A DNA stretch of 7,113 nucleotides from Candidatus Woesearchaeota archaeon (GTDB lineage Archaea > Nanobdellota > Nanobdellia > UBA10117 > WJKY01), in NCBI GenBank assembly GCA_014728835.1, contig WJKY01000014.1, positions 1-7,113 of the forward strand. Reading direction: 5' to 3'. Made by a program: the position numbers and the translations under genes. The notes under the pieces were generated by a model. That model saw nothing but the letters and a program-made list of their open reading frames with translations, did not search any database and was not told the DNA's origin. Below are positions 6,939 through 7,113 of the stretch, piece after piece. Position 1 is the stretch's first letter; each line of letters starts with the position of its first letter.

Positions 6939-7113
6939 ATGGTTAAGTCTAAAGAAATATCTGTCTTTGACAGAGATGAAGTTGTATTAGTATTAGGAAA
7001 TAAGATTTCAGAAAGTGAGTTAGGCAAAGATGCTGTTAGATCTGAATTAGGTAGTTTGGAAGATAGATTAGATATTAGCCAATTTTTAGATACTTTAGAA
7101 GGTCCAGTTAAAA
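6939..7113 (+). CDS. Unrecognised protein, N-terminal 58 residues (3' end outside window)
   Basis: An open frame runs from ATG 6939 to the right edge without a stop (MVKSKEISVFDRDEVVLVLG...). It is believed to be a real gene because a strong BRE/TATA promoter sits at the right distance, the frame stays open for 58 codons in AT-rich DNA, and codon use (TTA, AGA, GAA, GAT) matches the neighbours. The fragment is acidic and mostly polar, with no signal peptide or membrane helix, so a cytoplasmic protein is likely. I recognise no motif. The repeated acidic-hydrophobic spacing (SELGKDAVRSELGSLEDRL) suggests helices. Function cannot be assigned from this fragment. Confidence 0.7.
   Translation, partial: MVKSKEISVFDRDEVVLVLGNKISESELGKDAVRSELGSLEDRLDISQFLDTLEGPVK

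Overview
The window looks like a piece of an AT-rich archaeal genome. Promoters are TATA boxes about 25 bases upstream of starts. Two coding starts (leuS and corA) look leaderless, one gene has a strong GGAGGTG ribosome site, and a tRNA-Arg gene carries an 85-base intron with a bulge-helix-bulge-like junction. Short spacing, a large acidic surface protein and a bacterial-type LeuRS would fit a small-genome DPANN lineage such as Woesearchaeota or Pacearchaeota. That placement is an inference from style, not from a marker gene.

Layout from left to right: (1) the 3' part of hisS (+), cut by the left edge; (2) a CorA-family Mg2+/divalent metal channel (-), convergent with hisS and overlapping it by 4 bases; (3) a bacterial-topology leucyl-tRNA synthetase (-), upstream of corA with a 57-base gap; (4) a 41-base divergent promoter region; (5) tRNA-Arg(UCU) (+), interrupted in the D-loop; (6) a 628-residue secreted, C-terminally membrane-anchored multidomain surface protein (+); (7) the first 58 codons of an unrecognised gene (+), behind a textbook BRE/TATA promoter and cut by the right edge. 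No gene-free stretch exceeds 300 bases.

Three of the genes (hisS, leuS, tRNA-Arg) belong to translation; corA and the surface protein are envelope functions. Nothing suggests one shared pathway beyond neighbourhood.

The most unusual points are two structured insertions in translation genes. One is the tRNA-Arg D-loop intron, which folds into one long imperfect hairpin. The other is a 60-base in-frame insertion made of two back-to-back palindromes inside the LeuRS editing domain, directly after its HDQRD motif. LeuRS also appears to join a bacterial-type body to an archaeal-looking C-terminus.
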